Positions 35,222 to 44,093 of a stretch of DNA of 47,808 nt are shown one piece after another (within the stretch, counting starts at the first letter, position 1; each line of letters starts with the position of its first letter). The notes under the pieces are model-generated. The model did no database searches and was not told the origin of the DNA. It saw nothing but the letters and a program-made list of their open reading frames with translations. The position numbers and the translations under genes were made by a program. Where the stretch lies: contig JAFQLQ010000039.1 of assembly GCA_017414505.1 (NCBI GenBank), forward strand, positions 1-47,808. The letters run 5' to 3'. This DNA is from Clostridia bacterium (GTDB lineage Bacteria > Bacillota > Clostridia > UMGS1840 > HGM11507).

Positions 35222-36721
35222 ATGATTAAAGCGACAGAAGAATTTTTAAAGCAGAATGATGAGCTTTTTGAGAGCAGAAAACAGAAAATTTTACAGGCGG
35301 AGGACAATTTAACGGTAAACGGAGTTTCCTATTATGTGAGTAATTCCGGAAATGATGAAAACGACGGAAAATCGCCCGAAACTGCATGGAAAACCCTTGC
35401 TAAGGTTTCGTGGGCAGATTTAAAAAGGGGCGACGGTGTTTTCTTTAAAAGAGGGGATTTGTTCCGAGGTGCTACAATCGAAACAAAGTCCGGTGTAACC
35501 TACGGTGCTTACGGAAGCGGAGAAAAACCGAAATTTTACGGCGGAGACAGAGATTATGCAGACGCTTCCTTGTGGGAGCTTTACGATAAGGAGCATAATA
35601 TCTGGAAATGTACCGAAAAAATGCTTGACGCAGGTACTTTTGTGTTTAATAACGGAGAGGCACATTCAAGAAAGCTTATTCCTTCCTATAAAAATCTTAC
35701 CTTTGTTTGCAGAGACGATGAAAACAGAATTTTCGATGTAAGAAATGAAATGACAAAGGATTTGGATCTGTACTGGGAATTTGATGAAATTCTCACAAGA
35801 CATCCATCAAGAGGCGAAAATTTCCCCATTCCCGAAATTACCGATGCAAAGGGAACGATTTATTTAAGATGTGACAAAGGCAACCCCGGTGAAGTGTTTG
35901 ATTCCGTAGAATCCGTTGCAAGACGTCATATGTTTTTTGTTGCAGATAATGACAACGTAACTATCGACAATGTATGCATAAAATATATTGGTATGCACGG
36001 TGTTGCTGCAGGCGGTCACGTTGTAAGCCTGCACGTTACAAACTGCGAAATGGGATGGATTGGCGGTTCTATTCAGCATTATATGGGAACTGATCCCAAC
36101 TATCCTCAGGGTGGCAGGGGAACTGTAACACGTTTTGGAAACGCCATTGAAATTTACGGCGGCTGTGAAGATTACATTGCCTCAGACAATTATATTTATG
36201 AGGTTTACGATGCAGGTATAACTCATCAGATTACCACTTCCAAAAAGGTTACCATGACGGGTATCCGTTACACCGGAAACGTGATTGAAAAATGTGTTTA
36301 CGGTATTGAATATTTCCTTGACCAGATTGAGGACGAGCGTGAAAGCTATATGGATGACGTTGTTATGAACGACAATTTTATAAGGCTTTCCGGCTACGGC
36401 TGGGGACAGCAGCGCCATAACACCCATACTCCTGCTCTTATAAAGGGCTGGAGCTATGTGAATACTGCACGCAATTATTTCATAAATAATAATATTTTTG
36501 ACCGAAGTGCCTACAGAATGCTTCATCTTGTTTCACTTAAGGATGAATACCGTCCCGAAATGCACGATAACACATTTATTCAGCATCTTGGCGGAATGAT
36601 AGGGCAGATTGGCGGAAATGAGGTTGAAGAACCGAAAATTGAAATGTTCGACGAAAATGCAAAAAGCACCATTAACAACGTTTTTGGTGATAAGTCTGCA
36701 AAAGTGTATTTTATAAACTGA
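35222..36721 (+). CDS. Right-handed parallel beta-helix protein, no signal peptide
   Basis: 499 aa. The N-terminal YYVSNSGNDENDGKSPETAWKT near residue 35 is the usual entry to parallel beta-helix polysaccharide-active proteins. Repeating short strands follow (NVTIDNVCIKYIG, HVVSLHVTNCEMGW, IASDNYIYEVYDAGI). It has no signal peptide or membrane helix, so it is predicted cytoplasmic. Such proteins include polysaccharide lyases, hydrolases and sulfatase-like folds; no catalytic set could be assigned. I chose the ATG at 35222, which has GAGGAG upstream, over the ATG at 35207. It lies in the yqeG unit and just before the sugar ABC operon, so a role in oligosaccharide breakdown is plausible. Confidence 0.75.
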   Translation: MIKATEEFLKQNDELFESRKQKILQAEDNLTVNGVSYYVSNSGNDENDGKSPETAWKTLAKVSWADLKRGDGVFFKRGDLFRGATIETKSGVTYGAYGSGEKPKFYGGDRDYADASLWELYDKEHNIWKCTEKMLDAGTFVFNNGEAHSRKLIPSYKNLTFVCRDDENRIFDVRNEMTKDLDLYWEFDEILTRHPSRGENFPIPEITDAKGTIYLRCDKGNPGEVFDSVESVARRHMFFVADNDNVTIDNVCIKYIGMHGVAAGGHVVSLHVTNCEMGWIGGSIQHYMGTDPNYPQGGRGTVTRFGNAIEIYGGCEDYIASDNYIYEVYDAGITHQITTSKKVTMTGIRYTGNVIEKCVYGIEYFLDQIEDERESYMDDVVMNDNFIRLSGYGWGQQRHNTHTPALIKGWSYVNTARNYFINNNIFDRSAYRMLHLVSLKDEYRPEMHDNTFIQHLGGMIGQIGGNEVEEPKIEMFDENAKSTINNVFGDKSAKVYFIN

Positions 36722-36724
36722 TGT

Positions 36725-36759
36725 TGAGCAGAATGCGATATAGCATTCTGCTTTTTTTA
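36725..36759 (+). terminator. Terminator after the beta-helix gene
   Basis: AGCAGAATGC pairs with GCATTCTGCT around GATATA, followed by seven T. It is a strong intrinsic terminator 4 bp past the stop. Confidence 0.9.
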
Positions 36760-36913
36760 TAATTGGATATTGTGCCTAAGAGAAAAAGGTAAAATTGTGC
36801 AAAAATTACAATTTAATTACGAAATGTAATAAAAACATATGAAAAAACAGTTTCAAATATGGTGATTTTGTTGCTAAAATCCTTGGTTTTGTCTGTTTTT
36901 TTCTAAAAAAGTG

Positions 36914-36942
36914 TTGACAGATTGCACAAAAAGTTGTATGAT
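36914..36942 (+). promoter_or_regulatory. Promoter of the sugar ABC transporter operon
   Basis: TTGACA (36914-36919), 17 bp, TATGAT (36937-36942). It is a near-consensus promoter in a 367-bp gap that otherwise holds only the terminator, the operator-like sites and AT-rich sequence. Confidence 0.85.
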
Positions 36943-36969
36943 ATATACAAAATATACTATTTTGTAGCA

Positions 36970-36992
36970 TTAACGTTAACGTAAAACGTTTT
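36970..36992 (+). promoter_or_regulatory. Paired LacI-family operator-like palindromes
   Basis: TTAACGTTAA (36970-36979) and AAAACGTTTT (36983-36992) are perfect palindromes with central CG, with ACGTTAACGT overlapping the first. They lie about 20 bp after the predicted transcription start, where a bound LacI-type repressor (or CcpA) would block transcription. No LacI gene is in the window. Confidence 0.6.
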
Positions 36993-37088
36993 GCTTTGGT
37001 AATATTGCATTATTTTTATAATTGCAGTATTCTTCTTATCGGTATTATAATTTTATTTATAATAATAAAAAAAGAAAGGAAGTTTTTT

Positions 37089-38711
37089 ATGAACAAATTT
37101 GTAAAGAGCATAAGTGCTCTTACGGCTGCGGCTATTTGTTTCTCAATTGCAGGCTGCGGAAACAAATCAGCTGTTAACAATGAGGAGGTTAAGGTTACCA
37201 TTCCTGAGGGTTACCCCGTTGCGGCAGAATATACCGACGGTGTTACTTTAAGAATATGGTCAACATTTACTCCCACAGCAGTTCAGACCTCTATGAACGA
37301 ATCAAAAATCAAGGCTTATTTAGAGGAAGCTACCGGAATTTCCACCGTTTATGAGCATCCTGCTCCCGGAAGCGAAAGCGATGCATTCAGCTTAATGCTT
37401 GCATCCGACGATATGCCCGATATTATAAGACAGGGCGGATGGAACAATCCTCAGGCGGATGAACACATCGATACAGGTGCTATTACAGACCTTACTCCCT
37501 GGATGGAAGCAGGCGCTATGCCTAACTTAAAGAAGCTTTTTGAAGAACATCCCGAATGGGATGAAGCCTCCAAGACTTACAGCGGAAGATATTTCTATTT
37601 CCCAATGATTCTTGGTGATGACATTCTAAAGAGCTACAGAATTTATGCTATCCGTCAGGATATTCTTGAAAAAACAGGCTTGGAAGCTCCTGAAACCATC
37701 GAAGAATGGGAAACCTACTTTGCAGCTGCCAAAGAAGCAGGAATCAAGGTTCCGCTTTCCATTCCTATGAACCAGTGGGAACATCCCTTTATCGGTGCTT
37801 TCCAGGTTTGTGACGGATTCTATCAGGTTGATAACACAGTTAAGTTCGGACCTTATGAAGAAGGCTTTGAACAGTGGATCCGCACAATGGCAAAATGGTA
37901 TGCAAACGGTTGGTTAGACCCCGAATTTGTTGACCAGACTGCTTCTCGTGTAAATGCTCTTGTAACCAACGGTGATGCAGGTGCTTTCTACGGTTCTGTT
38001 GGAGGCCATCTTGGTACATATTTAAGCGCAATTGATCCTGCAAGCGGAATCAAGCTTGATGCTGTAAAGGTTCCCACTCATAAAAAAGGCGAAAGACCTA
38101 TGTACAATGCTTCTCAGTATTCTGTTCATAGTGCAGGTGCTACCGTTTCCGGTACATCCAAGCACAAAGAGCTTGCTATGAAATATCTTGACTTCGGTTA
38201 TTCCGAAGAAGGTCAGATTATGTGGAACCACGGTAAAGAGGGCGAAAGCTGGAACTGGGCTGTTTACGAAGAAACAGGCGAAAAATATCCTAAATATGAA
38301 GATATTATAACCTCTGCCGAAAAACGTCCCGAAGGTGCTTCTATGGGTATGATGCTTGGTCACTACTGTGATACCGGTAACCCTGTATCTGTTCAGAGTA
38401 AATGGTATTTGCTGCAGAACAACGCTACTCCTCAGCAGAGAAAAGCTCTTCAGTACTGTAACGACACAGATGTAGAAAAATATCAGCTGCCTAACGCTGC
38501 ACAGTATGTTCCTGCTGAAGAATATACAGAAATTAACGATAAGATGACTCCTATCTTTACATATATTGATGAACAGGTTGCAAAGCTTATCGCAGGTAAG
38601 GTTGATCTTGAAAGTGGTCTTGAAGAATACCGCAAAACATTAAAAGACCAGGGTATTGAAGATGTTATTGCTAAATATCAGGAGCTTTACGATATCTACA
38701 GAAATAAATAA
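37089..38711 (+). CDS. Lipoprotein solute-binding protein of a carbohydrate ABC importer
   Basis: 540 aa. Lipoprotein signal with lipobox SIAGC (Cys23), so it is anchored outside the membrane. The long binding protein, with the early LRIWSTFTPTA and SLMLASDDMPDIIRQGG, fits the LplA group of family 1 solute-binding proteins that handle oligosaccharides. ATG behind AAAGGAAG; an earlier in-frame codon at 36996 lies upstream of any ribosome site. It is followed by two permeases of the LplB and YtcP types. No ATPase gene is adjacent, which is normal for this group because a shared MsmX-type ATPase serves several importers. Confidence 0.9.
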   Translation: MNKFVKSISALTAAAICFSIAGCGNKSAVNNEEVKVTIPEGYPVAAEYTDGVTLRIWSTFTPTAVQTSMNESKIKAYLEEATGISTVYEHPAPGSESDAFSLMLASDDMPDIIRQGGWNNPQADEHIDTGAITDLTPWMEAGAMPNLKKLFEEHPEWDEASKTYSGRYFYFPMILGDDILKSYRIYAIRQDILEKTGLEAPETIEEWETYFAAAKEAGIKVPLSIPMNQWEHPFIGAFQVCDGFYQVDNTVKFGPYEEGFEQWIRTMAKWYANGWLDPEFVDQTASRVNALVTNGDAGAFYGSVGGHLGTYLSAIDPASGIKLDAVKVPTHKKGERPMYNASQYSVHSAGATVSGTSKHKELAMKYLDFGYSEEGQIMWNHGKEGESWNWAVYEETGEKYPKYEDIITSAEKRPEGASMGMMLGHYCDTGNPVSVQSKWYLLQNNATPQQRKALQYCNDTDVEKYQLPNAAQYVPAEEYTEINDKMTPIFTYIDEQVAKLIAGKVDLESGLEEYRKTLKDQGIEDVIAKYQELYDIYRNK

Positions 38712-38725
38712 TTAATTGGGGTAAT

Positions 38726-38754
38726 GCGGAGTACGGCGTATGCTGTACTCCCGC
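38726..38754 (+). other. Stem-loop between binding-protein and permease genes
   Basis: GCGGAGTAC (38726-38734) pairs with GTACTCCCGC (38745-38754) with one bulge; three inner pairs close a GTAT loop. There is no U-tract. Such a stem probably protects the upstream message and raises the binding protein relative to the permeases. Confidence 0.6.
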
Positions 38755-38782
38755 AAAACAGAAAAAGAGGAGGATGATTTAG

Positions 38783-39745
38783 TTGGCTAAGCAAAATGCT
38801 GTGACCAAAAAATCGGATGTTAAAAAAGTAGGCTATTTTGCCAGACTAAGACATGACCTTGCAATTAATAAGAGCCTGTATCTTATTCTGCTCGTTCCTG
38901 TTTTATGGTATGCAATATTTGCCTACGGGCCAATGTACGGAGCTTTAATGGCGTTTCAGAAATTTAACGCCCGGTTAGGAATCGGGGGCAGTCCCTGGGT
39001 TGGATTTGATAACTTTGTAAGATTCTTTTCGGATCCGTATTTTACAAGAGATTTGATTAATACGCTAAGAATCAGTATCGCAAGCGTTGTATTCTATTTT
39101 CCGATGCCTATTATTTTCGCATTGCTAATAAACGAAATTGACAGCAGAAGATTTGTTAAGGTTGTTCAGACCATTACATATATTCCTCACTTTATTTCGC
39201 TTGTTGTTGTGTGCGGAATGATTAAAACTTTCGTTGCATCTGACGGTATTATAACTACACTTGTTTCGTCCATCACAGGTATTGAATTTAAAGAATCCCT
39301 GCTTAACAATGCCAATCTGTTTACCACTATTTTCGTTGGTTCGGATATATGGCAGAATATAGCGTGGAGTTCAATTATTTACATTGCCGCTATTATGGGC
39401 GTTGAACAGCAGCTTTACGAAGCCGCTGCAATAGACGGCGCAGGCAGATTAAGACAGGTTTGGTATGTTACATTGCCTTCTATTCTGCCAACTATTATCA
39501 CAATGCTTATTCTGAGAATGGGTTCTATTTTCTCAGTTAATAACGAAAAAATTCTGCTTTTGATAAATCAGCTTAATGCAGAGCAGGGTGAAACCCTTTC
39601 CTATTACATTTATAAAAAGGGTATCACCAATGCGGATTATTCACTTTCATCCGCTGCAGGTTTGTTTAACTCTGTAATTAATCTTGTTTTCGTAGTTGCA
39701 ACAAACTACATTTCAAAAAAATGCTCAGATACCTATCTGTGGTAA
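38783..39745 (+). CDS. ABC transporter permease, LplB type
   Basis: 320 aa, inner-membrane subunit with six predicted helices (the first near residues 33-53). N-terminal LYLILLVPVLWYAIFAYGPMYGALMAFQ is typical of LplB/YteP permeases, and the ATPase-docking EAA loop is EAAAIDGAGRLRQVWYVTLPSI near residue 213. TTG start at 38783 with GAGGAGG 9 nt upstream. It pairs with the following permease to import the sugar bound by the lipoprotein. YteP-like members carry rhamnogalacturonan or other plant oligosaccharides, but the substrate here is not certain. Confidence 0.9.
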   Translation: MAKQNAVTKKSDVKKVGYFARLRHDLAINKSLYLILLVPVLWYAIFAYGPMYGALMAFQKFNARLGIGGSPWVGFDNFVRFFSDPYFTRDLINTLRISIASVVFYFPMPIIFALLINEIDSRRFVKVVQTITYIPHFISLVVVCGMIKTFVASDGIITTLVSSITGIEFKESLLNNANLFTTIFVGSDIWQNIAWSSIIYIAAIMGVEQQLYEAAAIDGAGRLRQVWYVTLPSILPTIITMLILRMGSIFSVNNEKILLLINQLNAEQGETLSYYIYKKGITNADYSLSSAAGLFNSVINLVFVVATNYISKKCSDTYLW

Positions 39746-39782
39746 GAGCATGCTGATTTAATTAATTAAAAGGAGAATTTAT

Positions 39783-40661
39783 ATGTGGAAAAAAAGTAAA
39801 TCACGCAGAATATTTGAAGTATTTAATGTTCTGTTTATGTTTTTTATGATGTTTATCATGCTTTATCCGCTGATTTTCGTTTTGAACGCTTCTTTTTCCG
39901 ATTCGAATGCGTTAATCAGAAACGGCGGTGCACCCTTATGGCTTCCTCTGGAGCCTACGGCTAATGCTTATGTTATGACCTTTAAGAATCCGCTTATTGT
40001 TTCCGGATATCTTAATACTATTTTTATTGTTATTGCAGGTACTTTAGTTAGCGTTATAATGTCGGCTATGTGCGCATATCCTCTTTCCAAAAGAGGTCTT
40101 ATGCTAAACGGTATTATAACAAAGCTTATTATGTTTACCATGATGTTCGGCGGAGGGCTTATTCCTTTCTACCTTCTTGTTAAGAATCTCGGTCTTACTG
40201 ATAATCTGTGGGGACTTATTATTCCAACTGCTATCAGTACATATAATATGATAGTTTTAAGAACCGGGTTTGCGGCTGTTCCCGAGAGTTTGAGCGAAAG
40301 CGCTCTTATCGACGGGGCAGGTCATATGACTATATTATTTAAAATTATGATCCCTCTTGCCAAAGCAAGTTTTGCAGTTATTGCGCTTTACTACGGTGTT
40401 GCTTACTGGAACTCCTGGTTTCATGCGTCAATCTTTCTGCAGAGAGACAGTAAACAGTGGCCGCTGCAGCTTGTTCTTCGTCAGATTCTTATTATGAACG
40501 ACGTTCAGACAGGCGAAACTGCTATCGACCAGCAGCAGAATATTGCTGAATCTATTAAATACGCAGTTATCGTAGTTGCAACTGTTCCGATTCTTTGTGT
40601 GTATCCCTTTATTCAGAAATACTTTACAAAGGGTGTTATGGTAGGAGCTGTAAAAGGTTAA
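39783..40661 (+). CDS. ABC transporter permease, YtcP/LplC type
   Basis: 292 aa with six predicted helices; N-terminal MFFMMFIMLYPLIFVLNASFSD. The EAA-like loop is ESALIDGAGHMTILFKIMIPLAKAS near residue 178. The C-terminal CVYPFIQKYFTKGVMVGAVKG is the standard end of this permease family. ATG behind AAAGGAG. It is the second transmembrane subunit of the importer and ends 1 nt before the inositol-monophosphatase-family gene, so the two are probably coupled. Confidence 0.92.
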   Translation: MWKKSKSRRIFEVFNVLFMFFMMFIMLYPLIFVLNASFSDSNALIRNGGAPLWLPLEPTANAYVMTFKNPLIVSGYLNTIFIVIAGTLVSVIMSAMCAYPLSKRGLMLNGIITKLIMFTMMFGGGLIPFYLLVKNLGLTDNLWGLIIPTAISTYNMIVLRTGFAAVPESLSESALIDGAGHMTILFKIMIPLAKASFAVIALYYGVAYWNSWFHASIFLQRDSKQWPLQLVLRQILIMNDVQTGETAIDQQQNIAESIKYAVIVVATVPILCVYPFIQKYFTKGVMVGAVKG

Positions 40662-40662
40662 T

Positions 40663-41421
40663 ATGAATATTGAAAAAATAAAACAGATAGTTCTCGGTTG
40701 CGGGGACTATTTGTTTGATACGGTACTTAAAAACGATGTGACTAAAAAAGGCGACAGCGACTATGTTACAAAGGCAGATGTTGCTGTTCAGAGCTATCTT
40801 TTTGAGGCATTGAAAAAAGAATTTCCTCATATCGGTTTTTTATCCGAGGAGGGAATTAAAAATACTGAATATTCCCAATACTGGATTCTTGATCCTATTG
40901 ACGGTACAACCAATTTTATGCACGAGCTTAATATGAGTGCTGTTTCTCTTGGGTTGTGTTCTGAGGGCGAAATTGTAATGGGAATAATTTATAATCCCTT
41001 TACCAACGAGCTTTTCCGGGCTGAAAAGGGGAAAGGTGCTTATCTTAACGATAAAAAAATAGAGTGCAGTAAATATTCCAGGTTAAGTGACTGTCTGGGT
41101 TTGTATGAGTTTAACGCTTATAAGAAAAATGAGTGTGAGGAAGCACTTTTATACGCGAAGAAAATATATCTTTCCTGTCAGGATTTAAGAACCTTTGGTT
41201 CTGCGGCTTTGGAGCTTGCTTATGTTGCCTGCGGAAGGGCGGACGTTTTCTTCGGAAGATATTTAAAACCCTGGGATTACGCTGCGGCAGTAGTTATTAT
41301 TTCTGAAGCAGGCGGCAGAATTGCAGACCTTTGCGGCAACCTTGATATGACTGTTTTTGAACAGCATATTGTTGCTTCAAACGGGGTTGTGCATAATGAA
41401 TTTGCAGAGTTGTTAAAATAA
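40663..41421 (+). CDS. Inositol monophosphatase family protein
   Basis: 252 aa, Mg2+-dependent phosphatase fold. Metal-site motifs: GFLSEEG near residue 58, LDPIDGTTNF near residue 76, and PWDYAAAVVIISEAGG near residue 204. Family members hydrolyse inositol phosphate, sugar phosphates or PAP. Being last in the sugar importer operon, 1 nt past the permease, suggests it acts on a phosphorylated product of the imported compound, for example an inositol- or sugar-phosphate; this is inference. Cytoplasmic. Confidence 0.9.
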   Translation: MNIEKIKQIVLGCGDYLFDTVLKNDVTKKGDSDYVTKADVAVQSYLFEALKKEFPHIGFLSEEGIKNTEYSQYWILDPIDGTTNFMHELNMSAVSLGLCSEGEIVMGIIYNPFTNELFRAEKGKGAYLNDKKIECSKYSRLSDCLGLYEFNAYKKNECEEALLYAKKIYLSCQDLRTFGSAALELAYVACGRADVFFGRYLKPWDYAAAVVIISEAGGRIADLCGNLDMTVFEQHIVASNGVVHNEFAELLK

Positions 41422-41422
41422 A

Positions 41423-41449
41423 AAACGGCTTTTCAGCCGTTTTTTTATT
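41423..41449. terminator. Bidirectional terminator between the importer operon and the VTC operon
   Basis: AAAACGGCT pairs with AGCCGTTTT around TTTC, with T-runs on the plus strand and A-runs upstream, giving termination for both converging operons. Confidence 0.85.
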
Positions 41450-43391
41450 TTGAATTGACTGTTATAAGCTGAGTTGCTTCATCCCATCCTACATCCATTC
41501 CCATTTGTTCCGAAACAAACCTTACGGGAATCATTGTGGAGTTTCCTATAATTTCGGGAGCAAGCAGAAGTGTATATTCTTCACCGTTTACATAGGCGGT
41601 GCTGGAGCCTATGTTGAGAACTATTTTTGTGGCGTCCTTTGTTGCGGTAACTGTTTGTGTTTCCTCTTCCCACGAAACCTCTGCTCCCAACGCTTCTAAA
41701 ATAGCTCTGAAACCTACAAGCGTTGTTCCGTTTTTGATAACCGGCTGGGTATCAAATTTAATATCCTTATCGTTAACCTTTACTTTAACATTTCTTTCAA
41801 AACCGCCTCTGCCCGGCATTTTTCCCATATCTCTGTTTCCACCGAATCCGTTTTTTCCTGCCAAAGTTGTTCCTGCCTTTATTGTAACGGTTTCAGCTTC
41901 TTCTCCGTTTAAGTAAACTGTGTAGCTTTTATCGGTAACAAGCTTTTCGGATGAGAAAATAAGTGCCTGCCAGGAAAGGGTGGGGGTAACTGATAAGATT
42001 TCCTCTCCGCTTTCATTCTCCTTTACGGATACTGTTGTTCCTGCTTCCTGATTTTCAAAGGAAGCTCTTAAAATGTTCTGATTTTCGGCATTTCTCGGAA
42101 GCTGAAGCATTCCTGCACCCGAAGTACACACAACTGTACCGCCGGTAATGCTCATTGTTCCGTCACTGTCAAGAGGGCCGTTGCCTGCGCTTACCGGGCC
42201 GTCAATTATAACTTCTCCGCCTGATATTGTAAGATTACCGTTGGAATCAATTCCATCGCCGTTTGCAATTATGTGGATTTTTCCGCCGTTTATGGTTATG
42301 GCGTGGGCTGCTGCAGTTTCTTCGTCAAGTCTTCCGAAACCGCCTCCAAAGCCACCGCCCATTGGTCTTTCACCCATGCCTTCGGGAGGAGTTGGCATTT
42401 CACCGTTTTCGGGTTTTTGTCCCCTCATTGGTCTTTCACCCATGCCTTCGGGAGGAGTTGGCATTTCACCGTTTTCGGGTTTTTGTCCCCTCATTGGTCT
42501 TTTATCCATACCTTCGGGAGGGGTTGGCATTTCACCGTTTTCAGGTCTTTGTCCTCTCATGGGTCTTTCACCCATACCCTCGGGAGGAGTTGGCATAGTA
42601 GTTTCTGTTGTTTCTTCGGTTGTTGTGGTATCGGGGTTGCCCGTATTCATACCGTCTTCGCCTGCTACAATATTAATTTCACCGCCATTTACAGTAAGGA
42701 TTCCTTTGCTTTCAATTCCCTCATTTTCGGGAGTGTTTATATTTATTGTGCCTGCATCAATGACAAGACCGAGTTCGGCTTTCATTCCTTTTCCCGTTTG
42801 GGCATTTACGGTGATTTCTCCGCCAAGAACCGAAAGTGTATCGTTTACCTTAATGCCATGTTCGTTGGAATTAACGGTAATTTTTCCGTTTTCCATTTTT
42901 AAGTCGTCATCGCTTGCGATTCCATATTTAAAATTACCGTTTACGGTAAGTGTTCCGTCACCCTCAATTTCAAGGTCGTCGTTGGAAAAAAGCACCGCAT
43001 CGGCTTCTTCAACGGTATATTCTTTGCCGTCGGTAAGGGTGTTTTTTGTGTTTTCGGTTATGGTGATAAAGCCTTTTTCTGCATTATCAAAGAATATTGC
43101 GGGGCCTGTGGAATTGGTGATGTCCGCACCGCTTAAGCGAAGCTTAACCTTTTCTTCGGAATTTATGTAAATCATTCCGTCTGAAAGTGTTCCTGTAACT
43201 TCGAAATCACCGCCCGAAACAATTTTTACAACATTGCCGGAAATGCTGATTCCGTTTCCGGTTACGGTCATTTTATCAAGATTTACTGTGCCTGTGTTGC
43301 TTTTCCAGGCATCGGATTCTGCCGCACAGCCTGTAATTACGGTTGAAGTAAGCATTAAAGCGCTTAGTGTAATTGCCATTAATTTTTTCAT
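41445..43391 (-). CDS. Repeat-rich surface lipoprotein with carbohydrate-binding-like and stalk domains
   Basis: 648 aa. Lipoprotein signal with VITGC (Cys22). Residues 30-260 form a beta-helical ladder of GGEITVNA-type turns, as in the carbohydrate-binding-domain (DUF4353) proteins that accompany CotH and VTC genes. A linker of about 3.6 tandem 22-residue repeats (PTPPEGMGERPMRGQ) covers about 265-345; then a Gly-rich stretch, more ladder, and a copper-amine-oxidase-like stalk domain in the last 110 residues (GTTLVGFRAILEALG, STMIPVRFVSEQMG). It is the last gene of the VTC/DUF4956 operon, 15 nt after the membrane gene. Probable role: surface or wall attachment; ligand unknown. Confidence 0.85.
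   Translation of the reverse strand: MKKLMAITLSALMLTSTVITGCAAESDAWKSNTGTVNLDKMTVTGNGISISGNVVKIVSGGDFEVTGTLSDGMIYINSEEKVKLRLSGADITNSTGPAIFFDNAEKGFITITENTKNTLTDGKEYTVEEADAVLFSNDDLEIEGDGTLTVNGNFKYGIASDDDLKMENGKITVNSNEHGIKVNDTLSVLGGEITVNAQTGKGMKAELGLVIDAGTININTPENEGIESKGILTVNGGEINIVAGEDGMNTGNPDTTTTEETTETTMPTPPEGMGERPMRGQRPENGEMPTPPEGMDKRPMRGQKPENGEMPTPPEGMGERPMRGQKPENGEMPTPPEGMGERPMGGGFGGGFGRLDEETAAAHAITINGGKIHIIANGDGIDSNGNLTISGGEVIIDGPVSAGNGPLDSDGTMSITGGTVVCTSGAGMLQLPRNAENQNILRASFENQEAGTTVSVKENESGEEILSVTPTLSWQALIFSSEKLVTDKSYTVYLNGEEAETVTIKAGTTLAGKNGFGGNRDMGKMPGRGGFERNVKVKVNDKDIKFDTQPVIKNGTTLVGFRAILEALGAEVSWEEETQTVTATKDATKIVLNIGSSTAYVNGEEYTLLLAPEIIGNSTMIPVRFVSEQMGMDVGWDEATQLITVNSK
42361..42598 (-). 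repeat. In-frame 66-bp tandem repeat
   Basis: A 66-bp unit starting at 42361, 42427, 42493 and 42559, with a partial last copy. The first two copies are nearly identical in DNA and the others have drifted. Each unit encodes 22 residues, so copy number can change without a frameshift. Confidence 0.9.
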
Positions 43392-43406
43392 AATAATACC
43401 TCCGTT

Positions 43407-44093
43407 TTATTTAATTATTGCAGGTGCAACGGCAAGAATAATACTTAAATTGCCGTTTCTGCATCTTAATTCGTTAATGAATTCCTGTTCATTCTGGTTT
43501 CTATCCATTGTAACTTCGTAGCAAAGCTCGAAAAGTGAGCCTAAATCGGTAGTTCTTATTTTGGATAAGGAATGTTTTTTCGTATATTTTTCAATTATAT
43601 CGTCAAAAGCACCCTGACAGTTCATATCCTCAGGAACGGTTATTTTTAAATGCTTCTGAATAGTCTTTTTCTCGAAAAATTTGAATTTTTCGGAAAGAAA
43701 AAGAATTGCGCAGAGAATAATTACGAAAATAAAGCCGTATCCGTAAAGCCCCACACCACAGGAAAGTCCTGCCGCAATATCAAAAAAGATATAACCTATA
43801 TCTTTGGTATCGCCGGGAGCACTTCGAAAGCGGATAATGGAAAGTGTTCCGGCAAGGCTGAATGCCCGGGCAATATTGCTTCCTATAAACAAAATTATAA
43901 CCGAAAGGATAACGGGAAGCATAAGAAGCGTTATTGCAAGACTTCGCTGAAAGCTTTGCTCTGACTGGGTTTTATAATATGTGAAAGCAATTATTGCTCC
44001 CATCAAAACTGCTGTAAGCATTGTAATGAGCGAAGAATAAACGCTCATTTCGGTTGATGTGTTCGTAAGAATACTGTTAAATAATGTGTCCAT
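43407..44093 (-). CDS. DUF4956 integral membrane protein
   Basis: 228 aa. Helices at about 20-40, 50-72 and 105-135, with the conserved family stretch AGTLSIIRFRSAPGDTKDIGYIFFDIAAGL near residues 81-110 between them, then a cytoplasmic tail that includes ITVPEDMNCQGAF. This domain is regularly found beside VTC-domain genes. Its start overlaps the VTC gene end by 17 nt, so translation is coupled. It is probably the membrane partner of the VTC protein. Its biochemical role is not established. Confidence 0.88.
   Translation of the reverse strand: MDTLFNSILTNTSTEMSVYSSLITMLTAVLMGAIIAFTYYKTQSEQSFQRSLAITLLMLPVILSVIILFIGSNIARAFSLAGTLSIIRFRSAPGDTKDIGYIFFDIAAGLSCGVGLYGYGFIFVIILCAILFLSEKFKFFEKKTIQKHLKITVPEDMNCQGAFDDIIEKYTKKHSLSKIRTTDLGSLFELCYEVTMDRNQNEQEFINELRCRNGNLSIILAVAPAIIK

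Noticed and set aside
42361..42598. CRISPR-like regular spacing
   Set aside because: Units are contiguous with no spacers, in frame with the protein, and no cas genes are present.
42148..43170. 340-codon open frame on the plus strand across the lipoprotein gene
   Set aside because: It is antisense to a lipoprotein with a signal peptide, repeats and recognised domains. Its low-complexity Pro/Ser product follows from the complement of the repeats and it has no ribosome site.
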